The notes under the pieces: generated by a model
Seen by the model: only the letters and a program-made list of their open reading frames with translations
Told to the model about the DNA's origin: nothing
Databases searched by the model: none
Made by a program: the position numbers and the translations under genes
Assembly: GCA_009841225.1 (NCBI GenBank)
Contig: VXMF01000058.1
Location: 119,657 to 183,656 of the forward strand
Direction of reading: 5' to 3'
DNA: 64,000 nt
Origin: Terriglobia bacterium
Lineage (GTDB): Bacteria; Acidobacteriota; Terriglobia; Bryobacterales; UBA6623
Shown: piece after piece, positions 19,552-28,410 of the stretch
Layout of the letters: the number at the start of each line of letters is the position of its first letter
Position numbering within the stretch: the first letter of the stretch is position 1

Positions 19552-20034
19552 ATGAGATCGCAATTGATGCTAACCGCAACTCTAGTCGGAACGTTCGCCT
19601 TGGTTCTCGCTGGCAGCATCCAGGCCCAGCAGAGACCGAACTTCAGTGGCACGTGGGAACTCGACGAAGACAAGAGCAAGTGGGGTAATCCCAGAATGGC
19701 TCCCAGCCGCCTGACGGAGACGATCGACCACAGAGAGCCGACGCTCATCATCCAGAGGGTTGAGGTGAGTGAGCGTGGTGAATCGACCCAAATGCTGAAG
19801 CTGACTACTGACGGCATCGAAAACACCAACATCGTCGGCTCGAATTCCTTTCAGTCGCAGTCCACGTGGGACGGCAACAAACTCGTGACCAAGATCCACG
19901 ATGGCCGCGGCATGCAGCTTACCGAGACGCGAGTGCTTTCTGACGAAGGCACGTCGCAGACTATCGAGCAATCGATTCCGGGGCGGGCAGAGCCGATCGC
20001 TCAAATGCTCATGACGAAAATCGAATCGGAATAG
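19552..20034 (+). CDS. Small secreted protein, lipocalin-like family of Acidobacteriota
   Basis: Secreted protein of 160 aa. A GGAGG Shine-Dalgarno lies nine bases before the ATG. Residues 1-25 form a signal peptide (cleavage near IQAQQ), followed by RPNFSGTWELDEDKSKWG, a hallmark opening of a family of small beta-rich exported proteins that abound in Acidobacteriota. The remainder alternates short strands (TLIIQRVEV, QMLKLTTDG, STWDGNKLVTK), consistent with a lipocalin- or FABP-like barrel. The function of the family is not known to me. It is 60 bp behind an ADOP gene and may be co-transcribed with it. Confidence 0.75.
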   Translation: MRSQLMLTATLVGTFALVLAGSIQAQQRPNFSGTWELDEDKSKWGNPRMAPSRLTETIDHREPTLIIQRVEVSERGESTQMLKLTTDGIENTNIVGSNSFQSQSTWDGNKLVTKIHDGRGMQLTETRVLSDEGTSQTIEQSIPGRAEPIAQMLMTKIESE

Positions 20035-20169
20035 CGCGTTGACGGCTCAAAGTGTGCCGGAGCGAGCCGCCGCTCGGCGCACGTGCACAGCAGCCTAGGG
20101 CTGCTCCCAACGCCTCCGTATGGGAGACAGTCGCGACCTCAACTGCTAAGGGGAGGCCGGAGCATTTCG

Positions 20170-20262
20170 GCACCTTGGTTTTTCCTAGGGTGGGGCTCGC
20201 ACAAATGCCCTGGACCCGCTCTCGGCTAGCCCACCCCTGTCAATCTCCTTTTTTCGGAAACG
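20170..20262 (+). terminator. Possible transcription terminator between convergent genes
   Basis: Between the convergent secreted-protein and HAD genes, GGGTGGGGCT near 20188 can pair with AGCCCACCC near 20229 across a long loop, followed about a dozen bases later by TTTTTT at 20250-20255. The long loop and the gap before the T run make this a weak call. Confidence 0.3.
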
Positions 20263-21007
20263 CCGGTCCGGAGCTCCGTTGCACCGACCAGTCCTGCAGG
20301 ACCCTCGGTAGGTTCTCCAGCTGGTCGAGCAAGTAGTCGAAACCGACCGCCCTGCATCGGGCATTGTGCCCGTAACCGTAGCTCGCCCAGCAAGCACTCA
20401 AGCTGGCATTGCGCGCGAACCGAAGATCGGCTTCCGTGTCCCCCACCACGAGAGACCGGTCGCGCCGAACGCCGGGAACCCTCTGTTGGACTTCATCGAA
20501 GAGTCCTGCGTCTGGCTTCCATGGCGCGCCCGGGCGTTCAGCCAACACCGGACTCACGTACTGTCCCAAAGCAAAACGATCTACAGCCGCTTCGATGGCC
20601 TTCAGGCCCTTGTTGCTTAGGACGATGATTCTTGCGTGTCTCGCGCATTCTTCCAATGTTGCCTCCGCCCCAGGGAATAGGACTTCGTATTGGCTGCCTT
20701 CGGCGGAATACACCTCACGATATCGACGCTCCAAGCGGAGAATCTCCTCGCGGGAGAGATTTGAGCTTGGGTGAAGGGATTGGATCGTCTCTAGCAGAGT
20801 AAGACCGGATCCAATCGCGATCTCGATGCGACGGGGATTCGGGACGTCGACGCGGAGCTCGGAAAACGCTGTCTCCAAACTGAATCGAATAGCGGGTGCT
20901 GTCGCACAAATCGTCCCATCGAAATCAAGCAGAAGCGTGTCCGTATTCGACCTAGCGGTTCTCAAACTGCCTTCCCGTATCGGGCAGGATACCGTGAGCC
21001 GGGCCAC
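20240..21007 (-). CDS. HAD-family phosphatase (phosphoglycolate-phosphatase-like)
   Basis: Haloacid-dehalogenase-type hydrolase, up to 255 aa. Motif I LLLDFDGTI supplies the nucleophile and acid aspartates (28 and 30 from the GTG at 21007), motif II is VLSNKG, and motif IV is VVGDTEADLRFA with the metal-binding Asp. The cap and layout fit Gph/pyrophosphatase-like enzymes; the true substrate is uncertain. The start is either GTG 21007 or TTG 20965, the latter preceded by GGAAGG. The gene is divergent from the next ADOP. A diverged copy of its last 40 codons lies 3.6 kb downstream at 16567-16690. Confidence 0.82.
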   Translation of the reverse strand: MARLTVSCPIREGSLRTARSNTDTLLLDFDGTICATAPAIRFSLETAFSELRVDVPNPRRIEIAIGSGLTLLETIQSLHPSSNLSREEILRLERRYREVYSAEGSQYEVLFPGAEATLEECARHARIIVLSNKGLKAIEAAVDRFALGQYVSPVLAERPGAPWKPDAGLFDEVQQRVPGVRRDRSLVVGDTEADLRFARNASLSACWASYGYGHNARCRAVGFDYLLDQLENLPRVLQDWSVQRSSGPAFPKKGD

Positions 21008-21057
21008 CCGGACATCTCCCGAACAACCGTCAATCCCCTCTCCGGCCGAAACCTACA

Positions 21058-23637
21058 ATGGAAGGTGGCATCACGCGAAGGCGTTTGCGTGGCCGACCCG
21101 AGTTCGGCACCGTGACTGAGTTTCAGGCGACTGTCCGGGACATCAGCACGGCTGTTCGATACTTCCGCCGCAATCTCGGGTTCTTTGCCGTCTGCATCGT
21201 CAACCTAGCGCTCGGAATCGGAGCAACCACGGCTGTGTTCAGCGTGGCCGAGGCATTGCTGCTGCGCCCGCCCCCGTATCCCGACAGCGATCGGCTGGTC
21301 ACGCTGCGAAGCGTCGAGACCGTGAGTGACCATCCGGTCACACGCGTCGCTCCTGGACTCCTGGCCGACTGGCAGGACACGGCGAAGTCGTTCGAGGCGG
21401 TTGCAGGGTACCGGTGGGAGACCGTCGATTTGATCGACGGGGCGCAAAGCGACCGGCTGGGCGGACTTCTCACGACACCGGAATTCTTCGACGTATTCCG
21501 CGCGCCGCTTCTTGGAAGGTCCTTCCAGGACGGGGACCGAGGAGCCCAGCGCCCTTACGAATCGACCGCTACCGGGCAGGCGCTGGTGGTCGGCAACGGG
21601 CTCTGGCGCCGACACTTCGACTCGGACAGCTCGCTCGTAGGCAACGCTATCGATCTCTACATCCTCAACACCGCTCGCCCCGGTCCCACCAAGTACACGG
21701 TTGTCGGTGTCGCAACGGCACCTGTTCGGTTTCCTCCGCTCGAGGCTGATTTCCAACTCGGGGGTTCCACCGTGGCCGAAACGATCGACTTCTGGATACC
21801 GCAATTCGTCTCGGCAACCCAGCTCGCCGATCCAGGCCCGGAAGACTATTGGTTCGACGTGGTTGCCAGATTGCGACCGGGTGTGACTCTCGCGCATGCG
21901 CAAGCCGAAATGGATGTCATCGCCCGCCTCCATGCCGAGCGATTCCCGGAGTCGTACCGCAACCGAATAGTCCGGGTCGTGCCGTTGAAGGAGCACATGG
22001 CAGGAGGTTCGCGCGACGCGATATTGCTCCTGCTGCTTGGCACGGCCATTCTCCTCGTCATCGCCTGTTCGAACGTGGCGGCGCTGCTTCTCGCCCGCGG
22101 TGTTGCACGGCGTAGCGAGATCGCGACACACATGGCACTGGGTGCTCCCTCATGGGTCTTGGTGCGACGGTTGCTCATAGAGGCTTTAGTCCTTGCGACA
22201 TGCGCCGGAGCGCTGGGCGTCGTGCTCGCGGCATGGGCCATCGACTTGGCGAAGCCGTGGATGCCGCCGACCCTTCCGCTGCTCCAAGGGATGGGAATCA
22301 ACTTGACTGTCCTGGCGTTCGCGCTCGCCGCCGTAATCGCGACTGCGTGCATCGCCGGCCTCGCGCCGGCCATTCGATCCATCCGGGCCGCCGGAGCCTT
22401 GGCGACTGGCCTGGAGGGACGCAGCGTGACGTTGGGGAGATTGCAATCCCGCTTGGTCGGTGTTCTTGTCTCGGTCGAAGTCGCGCTCGCGATCGTCCTG
22501 CTCGTTGGGGCAGGGTTGCTGGTCCGGAGCGAGCTTGAGGCCAGCCAGATCGAGACCGGGTTCAACCAAGACGACCTGCTGACGATGACCATCTCGCTGC
22601 CGCCCAACAAGTTCGAATGGGCTCACAACGCGGTCTTCGCTCGCGACGTGCTGGAAGAGGTTCGGTCGCTCCCGTCAGTCAGCGACGCGGCAGCGGTGCA
22701 CGGCATACCAATGGGATCCGGCAGCTATTTCTCGAGCGGTGAAGGGATCATCGAAGGGTACGTGCCCGCGAACGAGTCCGAGAAACCGAGCTATGGAATT
22801 CGCGTGGTGAGCCCGGGCTATTTCGCCACCATGCAGATCCCCATAGTGGCCGGCCGGCCCTTCGAGGCGCGCGACGAGGAAGGACAGATCGGAGGCGGTC
22901 GCACTGTCCTGGTCAGCGACTCCTTCGCGAAGCGCTACTGGAGGGGGCTCGATCCTCTGGGCAGGCGCATCAGCTTTGGTGGGGGATATTCGGACTGGAA
23001 GATGACCGTGGTCGGCGTCACGGGAGACGTGCGATACACGGGACTGGAGACGGGTCCAACCGTCGACATCTATATTCCTCTTGGCCTGTTCCCGCAAACG
23101 GCAGTCACCCTGATTGCGCGCACAAGAACTGATCCGCTCAACGCGGTGCCGTCAGTCCGGGAACGCATTCGCGGCGTGGACCAGCATGCCTTCGTGACAG
23201 ACATACGGTCCATGGATCAACTGGTCGCCGATTCGCAAGCCCAGCGCCATGCCGGTACTGTCTTCGTGTCGGTCTTCGGGATCGTGGCCCTGGTATTGGT
23301 CGTGGCAGGTGTCTACAGCGTCATTGCACAGGCAGTTGTGGAACGCCGGCGCGATCTCGCTATCCGCTCGGCCCTCGGCGCTAGACCATCTAGGGTCGTC
23401 GCTGCGGCAATGCAGACGGCGTTGCAACCCGCAATTGCCGGCATGTTGCTCGGCGGGCTGGCAGCGATTGGGACGACTCGCATTCTGGCCTCGGTACTCT
23501 TCGAGGTGAGCGCATTCGACATCGCAACGTGGACAGTGGCGTTCGCGACTCTCCTCGGGGCCTGTGTCGCCGCTGGATTTGTGTCTGGTCGACGAGCTGC
23601 CCGGATCGATCCAGTCGCTGCACTACGGAGCGACTAG
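21058..23637 (+). CDS. ADOP-type (MacB/FtsX) ABC permease
   Basis: Fifth intact ADOP, up to 859 aa. The start is uncertain: ATG 21058 or GTG 21112, the latter giving VTEFQATVRDISTAVRYFRRN, which is closer to the usual short ADOP opening. Landmarks are LALGIGATTAVFSVAEALLL in helix 1, CSNVAALLLARGVARRSEIA in the first FtsX block, SVEVALAIVLLVGAGLLVRS opening the second half, and IVALVLVVAGVYSVIAQAVV in the last block, ending IDPVAALRSD. It is divergent from the HAD gene, with only 50-100 bp for both promoters. Substrate unknown. Confidence 0.9.
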   Translation: MEGGITRRRLRGRPEFGTVTEFQATVRDISTAVRYFRRNLGFFAVCIVNLALGIGATTAVFSVAEALLLRPPPYPDSDRLVTLRSVETVSDHPVTRVAPGLLADWQDTAKSFEAVAGYRWETVDLIDGAQSDRLGGLLTTPEFFDVFRAPLLGRSFQDGDRGAQRPYESTATGQALVVGNGLWRRHFDSDSSLVGNAIDLYILNTARPGPTKYTVVGVATAPVRFPPLEADFQLGGSTVAETIDFWIPQFVSATQLADPGPEDYWFDVVARLRPGVTLAHAQAEMDVIARLHAERFPESYRNRIVRVVPLKEHMAGGSRDAILLLLLGTAILLVIACSNVAALLLARGVARRSEIATHMALGAPSWVLVRRLLIEALVLATCAGALGVVLAAWAIDLAKPWMPPTLPLLQGMGINLTVLAFALAAVIATACIAGLAPAIRSIRAAGALATGLEGRSVTLGRLQSRLVGVLVSVEVALAIVLLVGAGLLVRSELEASQIETGFNQDDLLTMTISLPPNKFEWAHNAVFARDVLEEVRSLPSVSDAAAVHGIPMGSGSYFSSGEGIIEGYVPANESEKPSYGIRVVSPGYFATMQIPIVAGRPFEARDEEGQIGGGRTVLVSDSFAKRYWRGLDPLGRRISFGGGYSDWKMTVVGVTGDVRYTGLETGPTVDIYIPLGLFPQTAVTLIARTRTDPLNAVPSVRERIRGVDQHAFVTDIRSMDQLVADSQAQRHAGTVFVSVFGIVALVLVVAGVYSVIAQAVVERRRDLAIRSALGARPSRVVAAAMQTALQPAIAGMLLGGLAAIGTTRILASVLFEVSAFDIATWTVAFATLLGACVAAGFVSGRRAARIDPVAALRSD

Positions 23638-23960
23638 TCGGGGCCGCTAGTGTGAGGGGCTCCCGCCACCCGCTCGTGAGCGGATACTGTCGTCGCCCCT
23701 AGAAAACGCGCCTTCCTCAAACCGCGTAGCGATATCTGCGGTAGAGCCGTTCCAGAGGATAGTGCAGAGCGTAGGTAGACGAGAAACGAGGCGCTCAGAA
23801 TAGCAGGTCATTCCGAGCGATCGTTGTAGTCCAGGCTGCAATCTTGTTCGTCTATTGGAGGTCTTGCGGGGCCCTAGCAGGGCCGCGACTTGAGAGGTGT
23901 TCGCTGCGCACATGGTCAGGTTGGCGGTCCCCAAGCATCCATCATTGCCGTTGTTGGTCG
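23638..23960. other. Intergenic region between convergent ADOP and ATPase genes
   Basis: About 320 bp separating the 3' ends of an ADOP gene and the LolD-type ATPase gene. A minus-strand frame covers most of it but shows no motif or plausible start and I do not call it a gene. No repeat or terminator stood out. Confidence 0.35.
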
Positions 23961-24689
23961 TCAAGGAGCTCCGGCAGGCTCTAGCTCGTCAACTGCGTGA
24001 TCGACAATCCTTCCGTCGAATAGTCGCACCACCCGCTCCGCGTACGCCTCGAATCGCGGGTCGTGCGTCACCATGCAGATGGTCGCACCACCGTCATGGA
24101 CATCTCGCAGCAACTCCATCACGGCCTCACCGTTCTTCGAGTCGAGATTCCCGGTCGGCTCGTCGGCGAGCAGCACCGAGGGCTCGCCACCGAGCGCCCT
24201 GGCCACTGCCACCCTCTGCTGCTGACCACCCGACAGCTGCGACGGATAGTGCTTCATCCGGTGTGCCATCCCGACCCGTTCCAGGGCTTCCTCGACCCTT
24301 TTCTTGCGTTCGGTGGCCGGCATCCCTCGATATGTCAGCGGCAGGTCGACATTCTCGAAGACCGTGAGGTCGCCGATCAGGTTGAACGCCTGGAAGATGA
24401 ACCCGATCTGCCGATTCCGGATGCGGGCTCGCTGCCTCGCCTTCAGGTTTTCGACGGACTCGCCGTTGAGCCGGTACACTCCGTCGGTCGGGGTGTCGAG
24501 CAGTCCAAGGATTGACAGCAGAGTCGACTTGCCGCAGCCAGACGGGCCCGAGATCGCCACGTACTCGCCATCGCGGATCTCGAGATCGACACCCGAAAGC
24601 GCGTGCGTCTCGACCTCATCAGTGAAGAACACCTTCGACACGGCTTCCAAGCGGATGAGTGGCGCACTGCCGTTAGTTGAATCTGCCAT
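23961..24689 (-). CDS. LolD/MacB-type ABC transporter ATPase
   Basis: ATPase of 242 aa for a MacB/LolCDE-type exporter. Walker A GPSGCGKS lies at residues 48-55, the signature is LSGGQQQRVAVARAL, Walker B LLADEPTGNLD carries the NLD sequence typical of the LolD/FtsE/MacB branch, and the switch histidine is in MVTHD. It lies 40 bp after an HlyD-type adaptor on the same strand. In this group of operons the order adaptor-ATPase-permease or permease-adaptor-ATPase is usual, and here the upstream permease gene is a decayed remnant. The ATPase and adaptor may therefore serve another permease in trans, perhaps one of the orphan ADOPs. Confidence 0.92.
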   Translation of the reverse strand: MADSTNGSAPLIRLEAVSKVFFTDEVETHALSGVDLEIRDGEYVAISGPSGCGKSTLLSILGLLDTPTDGVYRLNGESVENLKARQRARIRNRQIGFIFQAFNLIGDLTVFENVDLPLTYRGMPATERKKRVEEALERVGMAHRMKHYPSQLSGGQQQRVAVARALGGEPSVLLADEPTGNLDSKNGEAVMELLRDVHDGGATICMVTHDPRFEAYAERVVRLFDGRIVDHAVDELEPAGAP

Positions 24690-24729
24690 TGCCTAGCTTG
24701 CTGCCTCCTTCTGCCGCAGAACTGAACGC

Positions 24730-25983
24730 CTATTCGAGCCGGATCCTGTCATAGGCGTCCCACGCCGACATGTCGGATAAGACTACCTTGTCGCCCTCGC
24801 TCAGGCCGGAACGGACTTCGATGGTGCTGACTGAAACCTTGCCAACCTGCACTTGGACGCGCGAGGCGTGCGTTTGGTCACCCTCCAGTCTGAAGAGTCC
24901 CATGAGGCTCTCTTCCCTGGCATGGATGGGGCGACCCACGTGCAGCACATTTTCGAGCCGCTCAAGTTCGATCGTCCCGTCGACGCTGAGGTCGGGCCGC
25001 GCGCCGCGGGGCATCTCCCCAAGCAGCCGGATGTCGACGAGCACCGTCCCCTCGATCGCGGCTGGATCGATGCGCGAAACCTCGCCCTCGATCACCCCGT
25101 TCCGGGTATCGACCTCCGCGCGCTGCCCGACCGCTACGTCGTTGACCAACGTCTCCGGGATCTTGAGCTCCGCTTTCAAGTGCGAAGGATCGGAAACCCG
25201 GGCCAGCTCGTCACCCGGGGCAACGAGCTGCCCAACCTCGACATCCATCAGCTGGAGGACCCCGTGCATCCCGGCCCGAACCCTGAGTCGGTCGACCTTG
25301 TCCTGGCGCAGCGCGAAAAGCGCTTCCATTTGTTCGATCCGAGCCCTCTGCGCCTCCAGCTGCGCTTCCACGGACGGCTTGCGGGCGTCCCCGCGAGCCC
25401 GTTCCAGCTCATACCGCTTGTGCAGCTGTTCCATCGCCACGCGCGACTTCATGAGGGTGACTTGGTCTGTCAACCCGGACTTAGACAGCTCGAGATCGGC
25501 ATCGTGCTGCGCCTTGGCTTGCAGGTACTGTCCCTCGAAGTCAGCGGTTAATGACTCCTGAGTAAGTCGCTGGTCCTCGAGCTGGGCCTGGAGATTCGCC
25601 AACTCGGCCTGGCCCTCTCTCAGCTGGGCCGCAGCGTCTAGGTACTCCTGCTCGACTTGCGGGCTGCTGAGTTCCAGCAGGATTGTGCCCGGCTTGACAG
25701 GCTGGCCGGGCTGGACGAAGCGTCGCTCGATACGACCCGCGTCACTCGCCGCGATCACAACCACAGTCTCAGGCACCAAGGTGCCGATACCGCGAACCTG
25801 CCGCAACATCTCGCCGCGTTTGACCGTGTCCGTGAAGACAACCGCAGCATCCACGCCCGGTGCCGCTGGCTCGATGCGCGACACGGCCCAAGCCAGAGCG
25901 AGAAACGCGACAGCCGCGATGCACCCGGCGGCAATCCGCCGCGTACGCTTCCGCTGGGCGTATCCGATGCGCGGCCTGTCCAT
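24730..25983 (-). CDS. HlyD/MacA-type periplasmic adaptor protein
   Basis: Membrane-fusion adaptor, 417 aa, linking an inner-membrane exporter to an outer-membrane channel. One N-terminal membrane anchor (IAAGCIAAVAFLALAWAV) is followed by a lipoyl half-motif (GIGTLVPETVVVIAASDAGRI), a long helical hairpin rich in Q, E and A (about residues 110-225), the second lipoyl half (VRAGMHGVLQLMDVEVGQLV) and a beta-barrel domain with DIRLLGEMPRGARPDLSVDG. It precedes the LolD-type ATPase by 40 bp. Its own permease partner upstream has decayed. Confidence 0.9.
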   Translation of the reverse strand: MDRPRIGYAQRKRTRRIAAGCIAAVAFLALAWAVSRIEPAAPGVDAAVVFTDTVKRGEMLRQVRGIGTLVPETVVVIAASDAGRIERRFVQPGQPVKPGTILLELSSPQVEQEYLDAAAQLREGQAELANLQAQLEDQRLTQESLTADFEGQYLQAKAQHDADLELSKSGLTDQVTLMKSRVAMEQLHKRYELERARGDARKPSVEAQLEAQRARIEQMEALFALRQDKVDRLRVRAGMHGVLQLMDVEVGQLVAPGDELARVSDPSHLKAELKIPETLVNDVAVGQRAEVDTRNGVIEGEVSRIDPAAIEGTVLVDIRLLGEMPRGARPDLSVDGTIELERLENVLHVGRPIHAREESLMGLFRLEGDQTHASRVQVQVGKVSVSTIEVRSGLSEGDKVVLSDMSAWDAYDRIRLE

Positions 25984-25995
25984 GCGAAGGTCTGC

Positions 25996-26575
25996 CTAGG
26001 TAGACCGGAATGTATCGGCTATTGTAGCCGCCGATGCCCTGAGCACCGGCGCGTAGCAGGCTAGCAGTGCCGCTGGGACAACGGCTGCACTGGCTGCAAG
26101 ATAGACGAGAGGGTCGCTTGGTCCGACACCAAAGAACATTCCCTGTACAAGTCGGACATGGCCGTCGGCACAGGCGATTCCGACCCAAGGCCAATGAAGA
26201 CCGGGTACATCCCTTTCAGGACGAGATCCCGTCTCGCTCTCCCGACCGGAGCACCCAGGGCACATCGGATTCGGACCTCGCGCGTTCGGCGAGACATCGA
26301 TTGGGCAGCCAAACTGTAGACGCCGATGACGGCCAAGATGGATGCGAGGAGCGAGAACAAACCAACTGTGGTCGAAGCAAACAAGCGCGTGGCAAGCGCC
26401 CGATCGACAAGGCTCCTTGCCGGATCAAAGGCCTCCAAAGGGGGCTTTCGGGTCGACACTCCACACGGCCTTTCGCACGGAGTCGGAAAGAGACAGCGGA
26501 TCAACCTGGGCACGGATTACCAACCATAGGGCTCGCGGCACGTGATCGTACCAGCGGATGAGCCTTGGATCCCAT
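25996..26575 (-). pseudogene. ADOP/MacB permease 3' remnant with frameshifts
   Basis: Three minus-strand pieces in different frames make up the end of an ADOP protein: first RALWLVIRAQVDPLSLSDSV followed by SVDPKAPFGGL and a stop; next RLFASTTVGLFSLLASILAV followed by EVRIRCALGAP; last FFGVGPSDPLVYLAASAAVV ending IADTFRST. These correspond to the last periplasmic segment and the final FtsX block of the family. At least two frameshifts and the absence of the N-terminal 600 or so residues show it is dead. It lies 12 bp upstream of the HlyD adaptor, so it was probably the exporter's own permease. Confidence 0.8.
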
Positions 26576-26741
26576 TGCGGCCGCTGCCCACAAGGCACCT
26601 CCCGTGACTCACGGTCATTCCTCTTCGCTGATTCCTGCGGGATGTCCCGCTCCCGTCTGCCGGTTTAGCGACGCGCGCTTGAGGCGTCGGGATCGGGCCG
26701 GGCCCCGTCCAGTGGCGACGATCGCGGAAACGCTGTGGTCA

Positions 26742-26942
26742 CTACGGGTGCCAGCCGAGCGCGCGGGGACGACTCGCGATCCAGTCGTGGATTTCGTCGG
26801 CGCGCCAAGCAACCGCCCTCTCGCCAAGCTTGAGCGGCAACGGGAAGGTCCCGCCCCGCATCTTGCGATAAATGCTCGCTTTGCTCAATCCGGTGAGCCG
26901 CTCGACATCACGGCGGCGAAGGATCTTGATTTCCATTTGCAT
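26742..26942 (-). CDS. AlpA-family excisionase-like regulator
   Basis: Small DNA-binding protein, 66 aa, of the AlpA/MerR-like excisionase group. The winged-helix motif is clear: ILRRRDVERLTGLSKASIYR, then MRGGTFPLPLKLGERAVAWR and WIASRP. Such genes are typically found in prophages and integrative elements, where they control excision or integrase expression. No integrase or tRNA is visible in the window, so this may be a leftover of an element. It marks the left edge of the IS-rich accessory zone. A second ATG two codons into the gene could also be the start. Confidence 0.85.
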   Translation of the reverse strand: MQMEIKILRRRDVERLTGLSKASIYRKMRGGTFPLPLKLGERAVAWRADEIHDWIASRPRALGWHP

Positions 26943-27127
26943 CGTCCCTTGGAATCACGAAACCGCATGGGCCCCAACCCTGCGGAAACTATAGGCAGGC
27001 TACTGGAAGAACACGTGATTCCACTGAAAGTTGCAACGGAAGCATCGAATCTCAAATCCTCTTTCTCAAAGGAAACTACACGCTGTTCCCCGGCGCAAGA
27101 TACTGATACGCCGCGCCGTCGCTTGGC

Positions 27128-27340
27128 TCAGTCGAGGTCCCTGATGCGTATGTTGCGGTAGAAGACAGGCCAGCCCTCCGACTGGAGGCAAATGCTGCCC
27201 TCGGCGGGTTCGATGTCGTGGCCCCCGTTCATCTTATTCCCGTTGAGCTTCACAATGACGACTCCGTCCAGAGACTGCATCTCGGGGCTCTCCCACTCGC
27301 CGAACGGCTTGAGGTTCTCGAAGACCGTTCCTGCGGGCGG
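27128..27340 (-). pseudogene. Displaced 3' end of the DUF1080 gene
   Basis: The minus strand reads TVFENLKPFGEWESPEMQSL, then VVIVKLNGNKMNGGHDIEPA and ICLQSEGWPVFYRNIRIRDL, ending at TGA 27128-27130. This closely matches the last 65 or so codons of the intact DUF1080 gene at 29743-30378, same strand. The match also covers about 20 bp beyond the stop codon and ends abruptly upstream near 27340. With no start, signal peptide or first two thirds, it is a non-functional partial copy. Confidence 0.88.
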
Positions 27341-27369
27341 CCATCCGACGGGTCGCGGAAGGAACGCTC

Positions 27370-27639
27370 GTGAACGCCCCGGCTACCTCCGCTCCCGCGC
27401 CGTCGGTGCCGGCCAGCCAGCCCGGCGAACTGGCTGCCCTGCTCAAGCGCCAGCACCTAGCCAACGCCCGGCGCGGCCACGGTGAGCTCATCGAACGCGC
27501 AGGGCGCGAACGGGCGCCTCCCTGCACGACCACAACCTGGCCGAGGCCATCATCGACCGTGTCCTCGAGCGCGGCTGCATCCTCACCCGGGAAGGACCAT
27601 CGATGCGCACGCGCCATGTGGAGGGAATCGACTATGAAT
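27370..27639 (+). pseudogene. IstB-like (IS21) helper ATPase remnant with internal deletion
   Basis: The frame opens MNAPATSAPAPSVPASQPGE and ELAALLKRQHLANARRGHGE, which resembles the IstB N terminus, then after one frameshift becomes HDHNLAEAIIDRVLERGCIL and EGPSMRTRHVEGIDYEC before a stop at 27637-27639. The second part resembles the IstB C terminus (LAEAILDRL ... GESxR). The Walker A/B core of about 150 residues is missing, so this appears to be a deleted and frameshifted IstB gene. The IS21 assignment is by motif memory and the partner istA is absent. Confidence 0.5.
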
Positions 27640-27966
27640 GCTGACCGCCCGCTCCAGAACCCGGTCGAACCTGCCACCTCGACCTTCCCCGCTCACACGG
27701 GGCCCTAGCCACTGCGTCCTTGTCCGACCGGCCGCGCCATCAGCCGCGAGTTACCCAGACCGCAACTCCATGTGCGGCTCCCGCCTCGCTACCGGACACG
27801 AACCTGGAATCTTCCCCGCCTGCCCCTGCTCCGGCAGCAGCTGACCGGCCAGAATTTCCGGAATTCACCGAAAACCCACACCGCTGACAACCTACAACTG
27901 TGCAAGTCGGCCCAGCTCTCGGGAACAAAGTGACGGCGAACTCGGACGCGTAGAGCGGTGGGATCG
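27640..27966. other. Probable IS21-type tail and non-coding sequence
   Basis: About 325 bp between the IstB remnant and the DUF433 gene. Near 27852 it holds GCCAGAATTTCCGGAATTC, similar to GCCAGAATTTATGGAAAAATC found on the opposite strand after the second IstB remnant (near 28333-28354). Shared tails behind two IstB-like ends suggest these are IS21-type terminal sequences. No gene is recognisable. Confidence 0.35.
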
Positions 27967-28212
27967 ATGCAATATGCTGGTCACGTGCGGGTTGCACCAC
28001 GCTCGGTCGTGCATAGCGATCCAGAGATTTCTGGAGGCACACCGGACTTCCGCGGCACACGGGTTCCGGTTCAATCGCTTTTTGACTACTTGGAAGGCGG
28101 TGAAACAATCGAGCAGCTTCTAGATCAGTTCCCGTCGGTCTCGAAAGGACAGGCGCGCGCCGCTCTGGAGTTGGCCTGCGACTCCATTCTGGCCCGTGCG
28201 CGTTCTGCTTGA
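27967..28212 (+). CDS. DUF433 antitoxin-like protein
   Basis: Small protein of about 81 aa with the DUF433 winged-helix domain: SDPEISGGTPDFRGTRVPVQ, followed by SLFDYLEGGETIEQLLDQFP. DUF433 proteins are antitoxins of VapB45/DUF5615 (PIN-like) toxin pairs or stand-alone DNA-binding proteins. I start at ATG 27967; a GTG lies three codons upstream. The gene overlaps by 17 bp the start of the toxin gene on the same strand, the normal arrangement for this pair, but the toxin is truncated. Confidence 0.85.
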   Translation: MQYAGHVRVAPRSVVHSDPEISGGTPDFRGTRVPVQSLFDYLEGGETIEQLLDQFPSVSKGQARAALELACDSILARARSA

Positions 28213-28285
28213 CGAGAGTCTGCCGCGTGCCCTCGCCGCAGAGTTGACCGGACAGCGAGCTAGTAGTGTGCAGGCCGAGGGTTGA
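28196..28285 (+). pseudogene. Truncated DUF5615 (PIN-like) toxin
   Basis: GTG at 28196 starts VRVLLDESLPRALAAELTG, the conserved opening of DUF5615 toxins, including the first acidic residue of the PIN-like active site (LLDESLP). After QRASSVQAEG a stop codon ends it at 29 codons, against about 110-120 in the family, and no later toxin motifs follow in any frame. The toxin is therefore inactivated while its antitoxin remains intact. Confidence 0.75.
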
Positions 28286-28410
28286 TCAGGTACGAACAAC
28301 GAAGAATTGCTAAGTGTGCGTCCCAGTTATGCTGGCAGGATTTTTCCATAAATTCTGGCACACCCAGAGAACAGTCTGGGAAGGGCTGGGAAGGCACCTC
28401 ATGAGGCAGT

